Shown here: piece after piece, positions 32,238 to 41,218 of the stretch
Layout of the letters: the number at the start of each line of letters is the position of its first letter
Position numbering within the stretch: the stretch's first letter is position 1
NCBI RefSeq assembly: GCF_023078275.1
Contig: NC_062971.1
Span: 3,658,001-3,722,000 of the forward strand
Length of the DNA stretch: 64,000 nt
Direction: 5' to 3'
Source of the DNA: Leguminivora glycinivorella
Taxonomy: Eukaryota > Arthropoda > Insecta > Lepidoptera > Tortricidae
Notes under the pieces: model-generated
Database searches by the model: none
Seen by the model: only the letters and a program-made list of their open reading frames with translations
What the model was told of the DNA's origin: nothing
Translations under genes and position numbers: made by a program

Positions 32238-32487
32238 CGTAGCCGAATGGCATTTTTATTTATTTATTTAAACTTTATTGCACAAAAATACACAAAAATG
32301 TACAAACGGCGGACTTAATGCCAAAAGGCATTCTCTACCAGACATACATTCGTTCATTTTTGCGACGCGAATGGAAAACGAAACGCCGCGAAAGGTAGTC
32401 TCGCTCTGTCGCGCCAATACACAAGAGCGATAGAGATAGATATCTACGAGAGTTTCGTTTCGTGAGCGTTTGTGCCATTCGGCTACG
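32238..32487. mobile_element. MITE family D nested in element J
   Basis: CGTAGCCGAATGGCA to TGCCATTCGGCTACG. The host sequence in the other J copy reads ATTATCAGTACTGCTAC at this point; here it is broken between CAG and TACTG, with CAG on both sides. So MITE D makes a 3-bp duplication. It carries its own nested insertion (32258-32354). Confidence 0.85.
32258..32354 (-). mobile_element. truncated retroelement 3' end
   Basis: TTTATTTATTTAAACTTTAT on the plus strand is an inverted AAAT-type tail, followed by about 75 bp of 3' sequence. Target duplication CATTTTT at 32251-32257 and 32355-32361. The insertion interrupts the GGCATTTTTGCGACG arm of MITE D. Minus orientation follows from the tail. 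Confidence 0.75.
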
Positions 32488-33214
32488 TAGCCAGTACTGC
32501 TACTTGTCAATAGATGTCGCGACGAACGAAGAGTCTAATGCTCACCAAGTTTTAGCTAATATTACAATAGTATTAATAAGTATTTTGTTTTCAATTACTT
32601 CTGCTTTTAATATAAGTTGTAAACTGTTCTACAATTAAATTTTTGGCAGAAGAGACACTGTTGCCACCTAGTATCGAGTTGTGGTACTGATAATTCACGC
32701 TATTTGACGCGTGATTGACGCGTGATTGTCTCGAGATGTCACTTAACTATGCCTATACAAATAACTCGCATTTACTGATGTATGGAGTTACAACTCTTCC
32801 CTTATTATGCCTCTATGGTTAGGCGCAGACCTAAACTGAAGACGTGGTTTCGATTCCCGCTTCGTTCATTACCAAATGGACTTTATGATTATATCTATTT
32901 CCGTTTGATGCAATAATATTTGTTGGCTCTATAAACGTGATTGACGATCGGCTTCGTGCACTAAATACTAGTTAGATGGGCATTGTCAGAAAAAAGATTG
33001 AAAACCGGAAAATCCCCCTGATAAAAAAATTGTAAAAACAAAACCTCGTGTTGTTTGGTTCTTTCGACTCAGAATTGACAGCACTCACTTAATTCTACCT
33101 TTAAAAAATACCGTTCCACTACGCCACGTTTTAGTAAGTGATTTTGAGCTCAACGAACCCAAAAATGTCAGAATCTGTAAATAATATTGTAGAAGAAAGA
33201 GCGACATATTTTAA

Positions 33215-33312
33215 AATAACACTTTTGGTGTTTCGGGTGTCCACGGGCTGCAGTGCTCGCTTACCATCAGGCGACCTGTCTGCTCGTTGGCCTCTTATCC
33301 CATAAAAAAACC
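33215..33312 (-). repeat. dispersed repeat family F, minus copy
   Basis: GTTTCGGGTGTCCACGGGCT, CGCTTACCATCAGGCGACCT and TCTTATCCCATAAAAAAA are family F reversed. Confidence 0.75.
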
Positions 33313-33319
33313 AGTTTGA

Positions 33320-33490
33320 TATTTACCACCAGCTAGCTATTCGGTGAAGGAAAACATCGTGAGCAAACCTGCATACATCTGTGAAGAAATTCAAAGGTGT
33401 TTGTGAAGTCCCCAATACGCATTGGGCTAGCGTGGGGACTCGAGTAAGATGAGGCCTGTGCCCAGCAGTGGGACGTATATATAGGCTCAA
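33320..33490. repeat. retroelement-like 3' repeat
   Basis: CGGTGAAGGAAAACATCGTG resembles the body of the tRNA SINE at 35195-35580. GGCCTGTGCCCAGCAGTGGG resembles the QQW-coding end of the RT fragments at 24205 and 39059. It is a chimaeric-looking retroelement tail. Low certainty on class. Confidence 0.45.
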
Positions 33491-33814
33491 TTATTATATT
33501 ATATTATTACAGTTACGTTGTTCTAACTAGGTTTAGTGCTTATCCTGACCTTGTTGGGGATAAAAATTAATTATTGACAGTTCATTTGTCGGACTAACCA
33601 TTAAGTATGTATTGTAATATAATGGCAGTTAATTTAGTTAAGCGACCTGTGAGCCAGATTTGGAGCAAAGCACGGTCTAGCCAAAGCGACAATGGTTGAC
33701 GCTACGTGACGATGGCAACGCAGTTTGACGCCGTGGTTTGCATGGACGACAGTCGCACGACGATTGCGACGCAACGCGGCGCGACGAATTCAAACCATCG
33801 ATCTCTATGGTTCT

Positions 33815-34402
33815 TAAGACGATACAGGAGGGGTCGATTGTGTCACTTAATTTCAAACGTGGGTAAATCCATTCTGCTTTAAGGTTGAATATATAAAAAA
33901 TGTAATATGATCTGATAGATAATCAACCTTATAGCAGAATGGATTTACCCAAGTTTGAAGTTAAGCGACACAATTCTCCATACAAACGCTCTCGACTATT
34001 TCCTCCCTGGTTATTGAAGATAGAGCAATGATTTTTTTAACACAGATTTTTATTAGTTTTATCTGTGTCGGACCGTTTTGATTTTTTTGATATTCTTATT
34101 TTTTTTAATTTTCCTAAAGCGGCGTTATTGACTATGGCGTAGAAAAAGGTGTGGTATTCAAAATTGGTGACAATTATCCAAAAAAAAATAAACGGCACAG
34201 ATAATTTCATTGTTATTCAGATTCTCAAATTTCGTTACGATTAATTTAGTTTTGAAGGATTCCAAACAGTCGAGAGCGGAACCTCGATTTTAAAGATTTT
34301 TTCGCAATATCTTTTAACAACCCAGTTAAAAGATATTGCGAAATATATTGGAACCAGAATTCCCAAATTAAAAGGGGGAATTCCTTTCCATTTCACCATT
34401 TT
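33815..34402 (+). repeat. dispersed repeat family G, copy 2
   Basis: Shares GGAGGGGTCGATT, TTTCCTCCCTGG, ATCTGTGTCGGACCGTTTTG and TTATTCAGATTCTCAAATTT with 26195-26615. Also contains an inverted pair TTGCAATATCTTTTAAC-like / TTAAAAGATATTGCGAA near 34305-34340. Confidence 0.7.
33840..33972. mobile_element. hairpin MITE, ATT target, innermost of nest
   Basis: Inverted arms of about 50 bp: GTGTCACTTAATTTCAAACG at the left, TTTGAAGTTAAGCGACACA at the right. ATT flanks both ends (33837-33839 and 33973-33975). The other repeat G copy reads GGGGTAAATTTTCCATAC here with no insertion. Confidence 0.8.
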
Positions 34403-34555
34403 CGGTGGGCGACGTTGATGAACTGTCGATGATAGGCGATGCGATTCGACGTCGTTCACGCAAACCACGCCGTAACTCTGTCGCACTACTATAGAAGAGC
34501 GATAGGGAGACTAGCGCAACGCTAACGAAGCGTAAACGATTGTGACGTTGGCTAG

Positions 34556-35018
34556 GTACCGCTTGTGGGATTAGTTGCTTATTTGCAGTCTGTTTAGAAA
34601 AACCAGGACACTTATGTATGGAGAGGTAATTTTAACTATTAATTATTTGCAATATATAGTAAGAAAATACCGCATGACCCGCAAGGTAATGAATAAAAAA
34701 AAGAAAGCGAAACCAACTACTTCATATCTATGTCAAAGAAAAGAAATTTCTGCTCCATAAGAATTTAAAGAAATCAAAAAAGTTCAGTTTTATTTGGCAC
34801 TTTTTTTAAATCAACACCTATAGGTATAGTTTTATTTATTTACATAAATGTTTTTGCATGATAGTTAAAACAAAGTAAATTGTTTGCCTAATCTTAATAT
34901 TGCAAGTCTTTGCAAGGTTACAAATGAAATCTCCTTTGTTTTTGCATAAATTTCATTTCGAAGTTGTAACAAGTTCTTTTAAATGCAACCCCACTTCATT
35001 ACACGAGATCATTACATT
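34556..35018. other. unassigned AT-rich sequence
   Basis: AT-rich. A lysine-rich open frame at 34575-34760 has no motif. The segment ends ...CATTACA directly before the tRNA-derived sequence; whether it could be a solo LTR is discussed under findings and rejections. Confidence 0.35.
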
Positions 35019-35085
35019 GGCGCCCAACGTGGGGCCCGAAACCACGACCCCGAGTCTCATGTTCTACCGACTGAGCTAGCCGGGC
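35019..35085 (-). pseudogene. tRNA-Lys (CUU-type) pseudogene with CCA
   Basis: On the minus strand it reads GCCCGGCTAGCTCAGTCGGT (acceptor, D arm) through the T arm to CCCCACGTTGGGCG plus CCA. Acceptor stem, D arm and T arm match insect tRNA-Lys, but 8 bases covering the anticodon loop and 3' half of its stem are missing, the junction falling between two CTC triplets. Substitutions G-to-A in the D region and in the T loop are also present. CCA is not encoded in animal nuclear tRNA genes, so this looks like a reverse-transcribed tRNA. Confidence 0.8.
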
Positions 35086-35194
35086 ATGAGTATATTTTTC
35101 TGGAAAATAAGGTACTAAGGTACACTTGGTACTTAGTATAACCGCTCTGCAGCACTGTATCAATTTACAAAGCTGCAGGAATCACTATTTCCTC

Positions 35195-35580
35195 TGATTT
35201 TTTTTCTTAGGACATCGTAAATGTCTGCGACAATAAGTATGCCTAACCCGCATCATCCTCCTTGCGTCATCCCGGTGTTGATCACGGCTCATGGGAGCCT
35301 GGGGTCCGCTTTGACAACTAATCCCGTGATTTGGTGTAGGCACTAGTTTTACGAAAGCGACTGCCATCTGACCTTCCAACCCGAAGGGTGACTAAGCCTT
35401 ATTGGGATTAATCCGGTTTCCTCACGATGTTTTTCTTCACCGAAAAGCGACTGGCAAATATCAAGTGACAATTCGCACACAAGTTCCGAGAAACTGATGG
35501 TACGAGCCAGGATTCAAGCCCGCGACCTCCGGATTGAAAGTCGCACGCTCTTATCGCTAGGCCACCAGCACCCCTATGGT
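35195..35580 (-). mobile_element. tRNA-derived SINE with ATC/GAT tail, copy 1
   Basis: On the minus strand the head reads GGTGGCCTAGCGATAAGAGC, then a B box (GGCTTGAATCC), an A/B-box pair typical of a tRNA promoter. The body (AACATCGTGAGGAAACC, CCAGGCTCCCATGAGCC) is followed at low coordinates by a degenerate ATCATCCTCCTTGCG tail. Other copies: 62010-62345 and the partial 63490-63618. Confidence 0.8.
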
Positions 35581-35585
35581 ATTTA

Positions 35586-35852
35586 AATATGTACTCCGCC
35601 GAGGCTGATGAGGTGGTGGAGTACGTTCGCCAGAAGACTGGCTACAACCTGAGGGTGTTCCAGCTACAGTCGCGCCACTACGTGCACTGTTCGTTTGTGT
35701 TGCGAGTGCCGCGGCCGCTGCAGGACACCATCGCAAGCGCCGACTTCAGAACGAAGGGCGTCGTGTTTCGGCGGTTCCGGGGCAACCTGCCGAACCCTAC
35801 GCCGTGTCAGACGACGCAACGGAGCCACGCTGTTACGTCGTCGCTTAAATAG
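35586..35852 (+). pseudogene. non-LTR ORF1-like C-terminal fragment
   Basis: An open frame of about 87 codons with coding-like GC-rich third positions: VVEYVRQKTGYNLRVFQLQS, FVLRVPRPL, then KGVVFRRFRGNLPNP and a stop. The pattern (SFVLRVP followed by WPxGVVFRRFRG) is one I associate with ORF1 C-terminal regions of insect non-LTR elements; here the expected W-P is RT. It starts abruptly after the SINE, so the N-terminal part is lost. Confidence 0.5.
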
Positions 35853-35888
35853 AATATTGTTTTTTCGTCTGTTTTTAATCTGTTTTTT

Positions 35889-36165
35889 AACCCCCGACGC
35901 AAAAACGAAGGGGTGTTATAAGTTTGACGTGTCTGTCTGTCTGTCTGTCCGTCTGTCTGTCTGTCTGTCTGTTTGTCTGTGTGTGTGTCTGTCTGTGGCA
36001 TCGTAGCTCCCGAACGGATGAACCGATTTAGATTTAGTTTTTTTTGTCTGAAAGCTGAGTTAGTCGGGAGTGTTCTTAGCCATGTTTCATGAAAATCGGT
36101 CAACTATGTCGCAGTCTGGGGTTTTTTAAAAATTTTAATTTTGTGGTTATTACTATTTATGTGCT
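35889..36165 (+). repeat. dispersed repeat family A, plus copy
   Basis: AACCCCCGACGCAAAAACGA start, TCTG tandem tract (35931-35990), GAACGGATGAACCGATTTAG and CCATGTTTCATGAAAATCGG, ending TTTTAATTTTGTGGTTA. Confidence 0.85.
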
Positions 36166-36309
36166 ATACGTATTGTTTTTATTTTTAAGTTTCACAGTGC
36201 CTTGGTTTTACTGTTACTGTGTAACTTATTTGAATAATAAATGAATAAATAAAATGTGGCTGAAATAAAGATATTCATCAATTACAACATATGCACCCCA
36301 ACTGAAATC

Positions 36310-36425
36310 GGCCAATCGGTCCGGATTGTCGGATTGCGGCCGCGGCCGGATATCGGCGCATTTGTCTGCGGCCCGCTTTATTCATGACGGCGATTACCGG
36401 CTTAAAGCGCTTTACACTGCATCAC
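36310..36425. repeat. repeat family X, uninterrupted copy
   Basis: GGTCCGGATTGTCGGAT ... ATTCATGACGGCGATTACC ... CTTAAAGCGCTTTACACTGC. The same order of motifs brackets the foldback at 41257-41944, so this copy approximates its empty site. Confidence 0.55.
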
Positions 36426-36480
36426 TAACGTGTAAGAGTAGAAAGTAGGTACTTTGCGCACGCTAAACAGCAAAAGGAGT

Positions 36481-36610
36481 CATGAAATAAAACTATGGTA
36501 ACGGATTAAATCGCGTATAATGAATTTACAATTCATCCCGACGTTTCGAACACTTTACAGCATTCGTGGTCAACGGGTGGTTTAATCCGTTTGCATAGTT
36601 TTATTTCATG
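36481..36610. mobile_element. MITE with 28-bp inverted ends
   Basis: CATGAAATAAAACTATGGTA at the left and GCATAGTTTTATTTCATG at the right, extended by ACGGATTAA/TTAATCCGT. The centre contains TCCCGACGTTTCGAACACTT. 130 bp. Confidence 0.75.
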
Positions 36611-36687
36611 AGTAACTATCGCGGTGACCGAAGACAATATCAAAAGTAATATTACTTTTTTAAGCAAATGTATTACAAAATAAATTA

Positions 36688-37912
36688 TTGGGTTGGTAAG
36701 AAAGTAATGAGCGAATCATAACCAATATTGTAATTTTTATTTAATTTATTATTTTAATCATTTATCAAAAATATAACGGCCTTCGTTATCTACTACTTGT
36801 CTCCATCGTTCTGGTAAAGAATGAATAGCATCGGCGAAGAAGTTCTTAGGTTTAGATTCAAAAAACTCAGCTATGTACTGTCGTAGATGGGCTTGATCAT
36901 CGAACTTTTTTTCATTCAAGGCATTGCTTAGCGATCTGAACAATGCGTAATCCGTAGGTGCCAAGTCTGGAGAGTACGGTGGATGAGGTATCACTTTCCA
37001 ACCTAGCCGAGTCACTTTTGCAATGTGTGGGCGAGCATTGTCGTGTAAGAAAAAAACTTTAGCATGCTGTGGACGATTCTGACAGATTTTTTGGTTTAAA
37101 TTTTCAAGCTGATTACAGTATACTGATGCGGTAACAGTCATTCCACTTGGTAGGAGTTCCCAGTGAATAATACCATGAATATCCCATCAAACGGACAGCA
37201 TAACTTTTTTCGGGTGAGGCTCTGTTTTTGGTACCTCTATTCCTTCTTCGTTTGGAGCTAGCCACTGACGTTTGCGTGTGTGATTTATATATAAGACCCA
37301 TTTTTCATCTCCAGTGATAAGATGGTCCAACCAGTTGAATGTGCGGCGAAAAGACAGAAGTTGTATGCAGATATCGGCACGGCGGTTTAGTTGGTCAAGT
37401 TCGTGCGGTATCCAAACACTGTATTTGTAGTTTTTTCCCAACTCGTGTAAATGTGTTTCTATGGTGACATGAGAGCAGCCTAACTCGGTACAAGAGTACG
37501 ACTCGTTAGCCTCGGATCTCCTTCAATTAAGGTTTTTAATTTGGCTACATCAATCTTCACCGGTCAACCAGACTTAGGTTGATCTGATAATGAAAAGTCG
37601 CCACTACGAAACCGCTGGAACCATCGTTTCGCCGTGGCCTCAGACACAACTTCAGGAGCAACACGCTGACATATATTACGCACTGCTTCGGCGGCTGAAT
37701 GGCCAGACTGAAATTCATATAGTAAGCAATGCCTTACATGCACTTTTAATTCGTCCATTTTCTTCCTTTAGCTCGGCGACAGCTAGTGAATAACTGACGA
37801 GAAACTGTGCGACTCGCCCTTTATATACTTTCGACCATAGAAGATTCTAGAACTCTCTCAAAAATTTTATGTGGAATTCAATCGATCGCTCATTACTTTC
37901 TTACCAACCCAA
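36688..37912 (-). mobile_element. mariner transposon
   Basis: 1225 bp bounded by perfect 27-bp inverted repeats starting TTGGGTTGGTAAGAAAGTAA, with the canonical TA duplication at 36686-36687 and 37913-37914. It carries one broken transposase gene on the minus strand. Perfect terminal repeats with a broken gene mean this copy could at most be moved in trans. Confidence 0.97.
36758..37758 (-). pseudogene. mariner transposase, disrupted
   Basis: The N-terminal helix-turn-helix region (FQSGHSAAEAVRNICQR ... AKRWFQRFRSGDFSLSDQP) starts at an ATG at 37758. Then come the catalytic HLITGDEKWVLY (first D), FLHDNARPHIAK (second D) and PPYSPDLAPTDYALF (third D). Defects: TGA in place of an arginine CGA after PKSG, a frameshift near 37485-37500 before the GCSHVTIETH segment, and TGA replacing the first W of the SVWWDIHG motif. 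Between the second and third aspartates there are 29 residues rather than the family's 34, a 15-base in-frame deletion after HIAKVT. The usual length is about 345 residues. Confidence 0.95.
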
Positions 37913-39058
37913 TACAAACTGAAATATCTTCATATTCTACGTAACATTTTTTATGGCCTTTGCTTTCCGACTTCGTTTTCTCAATTTTGCACTGTCGTGG
38001 GCGCCCTCTCGTGTATCTACTAGAGGTGTGCGCCGACCGGCGTGGCGTACGCCGCCGGTCATTTTTGCCACGCCGACGCCGCCGATCATTTCACCGGCGT
38101 GAAATCGGCGTGAGATCGAAGTGAAAATAATTACTAATTTTTGGCTTGTTCTGTGTTATTCATTCTGTAGACGTGTGTGCCGATTAAAAATTGATCAGCA
38201 ACGGCGTTTGCCAAAAATTGGCGGTGGCGGCGTGTTTCCGGAGTGAATTTGGCGTGACCTTGAATTGAATCTCGTAAGTCCCAGGCCATTTTTTTGCGAT
38301 TTTGAATTTGGAACTTTCTTTTATTGAGAGTTCAAAACTCTAATTTGTACCTACTTGTATAAGTACTAAGGTGTTCCTTATATAAAAATCATACGTATAC
38401 TTTTATATAAACAGTGAGTTAAATAACACATGTAAATGAACACGGGATAGGAAAAAACACTGATTACCCTAATAATTATCTGTTGATAGCACAAAATATT
38501 TTTTTATCATTGTTGGCTTCCATTAAATAATTTATTTTCTAAATTATCGTGAATCTTCAAGGCACTCTTTATGAGGACCTTTGGAAGCTGGTAAAGAGGC
38601 ATTAGCATCGGTGGAGCACTGCAACCCTATGAGGTACAAGACCTTACAGTCCAAAAAATCTTGAACTTCCTGGATTCAATGGGCATGAGAAGATTATTTA
38701 ATCACAAAGAGCCGTAACAATAGATCACTGCTGGTCGGCGTGACGCGGAAAGGCCCACAATACCCCCCCAATAATAGTCGGAGGAACACACATCGTCAGC
38801 ACAACCACAGGAATTCCATTGTGCCCAGCCAATTGATGAGTGTCGAGAAAAAAAAGAGCTTTACACACAACTATGGTGGAAACGGATGTCCAGCATATAG
38901 CTCTCGGCATACAAATTTGAGTTGGATGCAGATAGTTGATCCAGAAAACTGGTTTTGTTTTTTGCGTCGTGTAGCAATGTTAGCACTGATTAATTTTCCA
39001 TCTGTTAATGCGATATATACCAGGACCGGTAGTCCAAAGTACCAACAAATGGTTACCG

Positions 39059-39213
39059 TGCTACCGCAGCCAGGCCGGGAAAGACCAAAAAAAGAGATAA
39101 AAGGACGACCTCGATGCATTTTTATAATGACTGGCAGGAGCGGACAGCAAACTGTAATAAGTGGGGATAAAAAGAACAGGCCCCTGCCCAGCAGTGGGCC
39201 ACATATTAAGCAC
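39059..39213 (+). pseudogene. non-LTR C-terminal relic inside the hAT element
   Basis: One plus frame gives GREGPKKRDKRTTSMHFYND, then WQERTANCNKW, followed after a shift by an AQQWAT-like reading (CCCAGCAGTGGGCCAC). This resembles the GRPKKRWKDDLDAF-NDWQE motif of insect RT elements, clearly decayed. It is related to 24205-24355. Confidence 0.55.
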
Positions 39214-39429
39214 ATAAAAAAACAAGATAAATACGATTAAATGAAGGTTGGCACTTGCCGGTAGTTGTAATCACACAGAATTATAATGAAAAGCTTTAAT
39301 TCCTGCAAAACCAGATCAGCAACGAAATTAAGATCACGCAAAGTGAAGCCAACCTGGGTAGTATACCTCTATGAGTACCTAGGACGCAAAAAACCATCGC
39401 GTCCCATTCCATAATATAGTTCTACACAC

Positions 39430-39730
39430 AGTGGCTACAAGCAGTTTGCCGACGCGATGGGCACATAGGTATTTTTCGAGGAGCTCTGAAATCTTGAATA
39501 ATACATGGTAGTCATCCAGATGGAAAAATAGCTGAAGATCCAACAGGGAGAGTCTTGGCTCTCCAGATCTGGTGCTTTCGTAGGCGCTGTAACCATGTGG
39601 TTATAGTCAAGACGTAAGTCAGAGCAAAATCGCACACAGATCTCCCTGCATGCCCATCAGTTTTTCGAATGCCATTAAGAACTTCATACTGAAGTCCCTC
39701 ATCTTTCTTACTGCTGAATAACAAATATTT
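39430..39730 (-). other. unidentified frames in hAT interior
   Basis: Two overlapping minus-strand frames (39435-39635 and 39512-39724) with no motif I recognise. They may be remains of the element's own gene or chance. Confidence 0.25.
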
Positions 39731-40362
39731 TATTCATAGTAAAGTTTATTGGCAAATTGTAACAAATATTGGACAAAAAAGTCCAAAAATATATCCAAAT
39801 AGTGCAAATACAAATACCAAGTTTGAGCAGTTTAGTAACCACCAAGGTCACGCCGTTTAATAATCGGCAAAAATGCCCGGAGGCGGCGGCGGTTCATATC
39901 AACTTAGTGACAAATTTCGAGAAAAAAACGAAATAATTTGCTATTAATATTGCTAAAATCTTCATTAGAACATGAAATTGTGTCACAGGGCTCATGATAA
40001 AAAGTTTATTTATGTACTTTGTAACGCCGGTTATAGAAGTGCCGTTTTTTTTAAAATATAACATGTTTTTCATTATTACGCCGATCACGCCGATTACGCC
40101 GACGCCGCCGGCCATTTTTGGCCCGGACGCCGCCGCCGACGATTTAGCCACCGGCGCACACCTCTAGTATCTACGTCCGTTAACGCTTATGTCCGGTTCC
40201 ACAAAATCTAGCCATCGCGTTTTTGATTTGCCGCGGGTTCGAGTGTACATATGTAAACTGTAATAGATATCATACATAAAAAAAAAAGACTGACTAACAT
40301 TCTTACCACTGAACCATCCGGCCGCAGTTACTCATTTTCCAATAGTAAGTACGTACTATCAG

Positions 40363-41132
40363 CATAATGGAAAGTAAGGGAAGAGTGGTAACTCCATACA
40401 TCAGTAAATGCGGGTTATTTGTATAGGCATAGTTAAGTGACATCTAGCGACAATCACGCGTCAACTAGCGCAAATTATCAGTACTGCTACTTGTCAATAG
40501 ATGTCGCGATGAACGAAAAGTCTAATGCTCACCAATTTTAGCTAATACTAAAATAGTATTAATTAGCAAGTATTCTGTTTTCAATTCCTTCTGCTTGTAA
40601 TATAAGTTGTAAACTGTTCTAATATTATAAACTGAATTAGATACCATACACCAAAGAAAAAGCGATCAAGCCCACTGGTGGCGAAGCCGGGAATCGAACC
40701 CGAGTTCTTAGAGTTGGTCAAAGGCGCCTAGCCTTCAGAGATAACATACACTAGAGAAATTTCGACGGGTACCTCGGCGGTCGAGGTGGTGTAGCGGTTT
40801 ATCACGTCAGCCGCGTTAGCTGGAGACCCGGGTTCGATTGGCTTCGCCACCAGTGGGCTTGATCGCTTTTTCTTTAGTGTATGGTATCTAATACAGTTTA
40901 TAATTATATATAGTAGTGTTACTACTTAAAAAAAAGAACAAATCAAAAAATATTTCATAAAATAATTTGATTTCTTCCCTACATTGTTCTAATATTATTT
41001 TTTGGGCAGACGAAACACAGTTGCCACCTAGTATCGAGTAGTGGATTACCACTACTTAATTATCATTAGATAATTCACGCTTTTTGACGCGTGATTATTA
41101 GTTACAACTCTTCCCTTACTTTTTCCTCTATG
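40363..41132. mobile_element. element family J, copy 2, 7-bp target duplication
   Basis: Starts CATAATGGAAAGTAAGGGAA and ends CCCTTACTTTTTCCTCTATG, flanked by CTATCAG at 40356-40362 and 41133-41139. The left arm keeps the AAGTGACATCTAGCGACAAT word; the right arm has lost part of it. The middle is interrupted at 40629-40984. Confidence 0.8.
40629..40984. mobile_element. insertion with two inverted tRNA-like SINE modules
   Basis: Flanked by a 14-bp duplication TGTTCTAATATTAT (40615-40628 and 40985-40998). It contains GTGGTGTAGCGGTTTATCAC ... GACCCGGGTTCGATTGG (A/B-box-like) at 40788-40850, and an inverted partner at 40640-40740 with the same CGATCAAGCCCACTGGTGGC segment. The two modules form a hairpin with about 50-bp arms. 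A 14-bp duplication fits target-primed retrotransposition of a back-to-back dimer. Confidence 0.7.
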
Positions 41133-41218
41133 CTATCAGCTGAAAAAGTGCATGGAGAAATTATGAATGAATTCATTGATCAATTCGCCATGCACTTTGG
41201 CAGCTGATAGTACACCTG

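Larger units (their letters stand above)
32100..32817. mobile_element. element family J, copy 1, 7-bp target duplication
   Basis: Inverted arms of about 115 bp start CATAGAGGAATAAGAAAGGG; the right end finishes CCTCTATG. Target duplication GTTAGGC at 32093-32099 and 32818-32824. Each arm holds two tandem GCGTCAATCAC words. A copy of MITE D is nested at 32238-32487. Family members: 40363-41132 and a fragment at 49557-49750. P-superfamily elements give 7-8 bp duplications and CAT... ends, so P-like is possible but unproven. Confidence 0.8.
33728..34473. mobile_element. GC-rich MITE (ACGCCGTG ends), split
   Basis: Left half ACGCCGTGGTTTGCATGGAC to ATCGATCTCTATGG; right half from about 34405 to CACGCAAACCACGCCGT. 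Compared with 27709-27852, the centre is interrupted by the family G repeat. Confidence 0.7.
33677..34555. mobile_element. MITE family M, outermost of a four-level nest
   Basis: Inverted ends CTAGCCAAAGCGACAATGGT and ATTGTGACGTTGGCTAG, followed inward by GACGCTACG-like and AACGCTAACG-like arm pieces. The interior holds the GC-rich MITE (33728-34473), which holds repeat G, which holds a hairpin MITE. A related end is present at 43468-43530. Confidence 0.65.
38021..40166. mobile_element. hAT-type element, non-autonomous
   Basis: 2146 bp between TAGAGGTGTGCGCCG and its inverse CGGCGCACACCTCTA, with an exact 8-bp target duplication GTATCTAC (38013-38020 and 40167-40174). Both arms are dense in CGCCG/CGGCG words (about 38025-38270 and 39850-40160), mutually inverted. 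The interior is ordinary AT content and contains an RT fragment and unidentified short frames, but no recognisable transposase. Confidence 0.85.

Noticed and set aside
35019..35037. Plain LTR primer-binding site
   Set aside because: Homology to tRNA-Lys continues far past 18 bases through the T arm, D arm and acceptor stem, so a primer-binding site alone does not explain it; kept only as a hypothesis for its origin.
40788..40850. Functional tRNA gene (tRNA-Val-like)
   Set aside because: Box-like segments are present, but acceptor and anticodon stems do not pair properly; better explained as a SINE head.
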